Shown here: piece by piece, positions 29,234 through 29,694 of the stretch | Layout of the letters: each line of letters starts with the position of its first letter | How positions within the stretch are numbered: the stretch's first letter is position 1 | Virus record (IMG/VR): IMGVR_UViG_3300024255_000107 | Coordinates: 1 to 29,694 of that record | DNA from: a virus | Length of the DNA stretch: 29,694 nucleotides | Strand: one strand, 5' to 3' | Position numbers and translations under genes: made by a program | Notes under the pieces: generated by a model | What the model was told of the DNA's origin: nothing | Databases searched by the model: none | The model's input: only the letters and a program-made list of their open reading frames with translations

Positions 29234-29694
29234 CATCGTTAAAGACACCTCTTCGTTATCCTGGTGGCAAGTCTCGTGCTACCAAAAAGATGGCAGAGTT
29301 CTTTCCACTATTCAAAGACTATACTGAGTTTCGGGAACCCTTTGTTGGTGGAGGTTCTGTTGCTCTTTATATCACTCAGATGTATCCTCACCTGGATATC
29401 TGGGTGAATGATTTGTATGAACCATTATATAATTTCTGGAAAGAACTTCAGTATGATGGGCGCAAACTTCGTGATGAGTTGGTTCAACTTAAGAATCGTC
29501 ATCCAGAACCTGTATCAGCAAAACTATTATTTCTAGATGCCAAGGAGAAAATAAACGATGATTCGATATCCAACCTATCTCGTGCTGTTAATTTTTACAT
29601 TGTTAATAAGTGCTCTTTCTCTGGTCTCACTGAGTCCAGTTCCTTCAGCAAACAAGCGTCAGAGTCTAACTTTAGTATGCGAGGGATTGACAAA
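29230..29694 (+). CDS. dam: DNA adenine methylase (N6-A, Dam-type), 3' end outside window
   Basis: 155 residues before the window ends, no stop. LRYPGGKSRATKKM is the N-terminal AdoMet-binding signature of the D12 class, FREPFVGGGSVAL (about 34-46) is motif I, and VNDLYEPL (59-66) supplies the next AdoMet-binding Asp. SRAVNFYIVNKCSFSGL also fits the family. The catalytic DPPY would lie downstream. It methylates adenine in a short site, often GATC; in phages this may block host restriction. ATG overlaps the previous TGA. Confidence 0.92.
   Translation, partial: MTSLKTPLRYPGGKSRATKKMAEFFPLFKDYTEFREPFVGGGSVALYITQMYPHLDIWVNDLYEPLYNFWKELQYDGRKLRDELVQLKNRHPEPVSAKLLFLDAKEKINDDSISNLSRAVNFYIVNKCSFSGLTESSSFSKQASESNFSMRGIDK

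Noticed and set aside
1-29694. tRNA genes, CRISPR arrays, insertion sequences or integrase attachment sites
   Set aside because: No cloverleaf, regular repeat-spacer pattern, transposase or flanking repeats were seen by eye on either strand; a tRNA scan would be needed to be certain.

Overview
This window is a stretch of a T4-like marine cyanophage genome (a cyanomyovirus of the kind infecting Synechococcus or Prochlorococcus). Two things support this. The gene order follows the T4 morphogenesis and replication core: gp17-18-19-20-[core protein]-21-22-23-gp3-UvsY-UvsW-gp55-gp47-gp46, then gp45-gp44. Cyanobacterial or cyanophage marker genes are interleaved with it: plastocyanin (petE), a 6PGDH-like fragment, CobS- and CobT-like proteins, a DUF3110-like protein, a 2OG-Fe(II) oxygenase and Sm-like proteins. 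Every gene I can support is on the + strand. The DNA is AT-rich and tightly packed, with many ATGA and TAATG stop/start overlaps.

Region by region. 1-1715: end of an unrecognised protein, then a large Lys/Cys-rich modular protein. 1716-4306: an accessory block behind a sigma70-like promoter, holding a Cys-containing small protein, secreted plastocyanin, a truncated 6-phosphogluconate dehydrogenase-like protein, several very small membrane proteins and a staphylococcal-nuclease homologue. 4303-14072: virion assembly, namely terminase, tail sheath, tail tube, portal, prohead core protein, protease, scaffold and major capsid protein. Late promoters (TATAAATA type) precede several of these genes, and hairpin terminators follow gp18 and gp23. 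14073-14523: a small island between two terminators with its own sigma70-like promoter and one or two tiny genes. 14524-22080: gp3, then recombination and late transcription (UvsY, 2OG oxygenase, UvsW, Sm-like protein, sigma factor gp55, gp47/DUF3110/gp46). 22073-25198: small genes (two Cys-containing) and the CobT-like metallopeptidase/VWA protein. 25195-29694: a conserved phage protein, the CobS-like AAA+ ATPase, a DUF3310-like protein, the sliding clamp and clamp loader, a second Sm-like protein, and the start of a DNA adenine methylase that runs off the end.

How they fit together: petE (and a former gnd) would act in host photosynthetic electron flow and NADPH supply. The recombination and replication genes build the replisome and repair machinery. 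gp55 redirects host RNA polymerase to the TATAAATA late promoters in front of the structural genes. The most distinctive signal is the CobT-like/CobS-like pair. The two genes lie 0.7 kb apart and each is preceded by a nearly identical -10 region at exactly the same distance from its ATG. They look like a MoxR-type AAA+/VWA-metallopeptidase machine rather than an ordinary cobalamin enzyme, because no large CobN-like chelatase subunit is in the window. Family assignments come from recognising motifs by eye; no database search was run.
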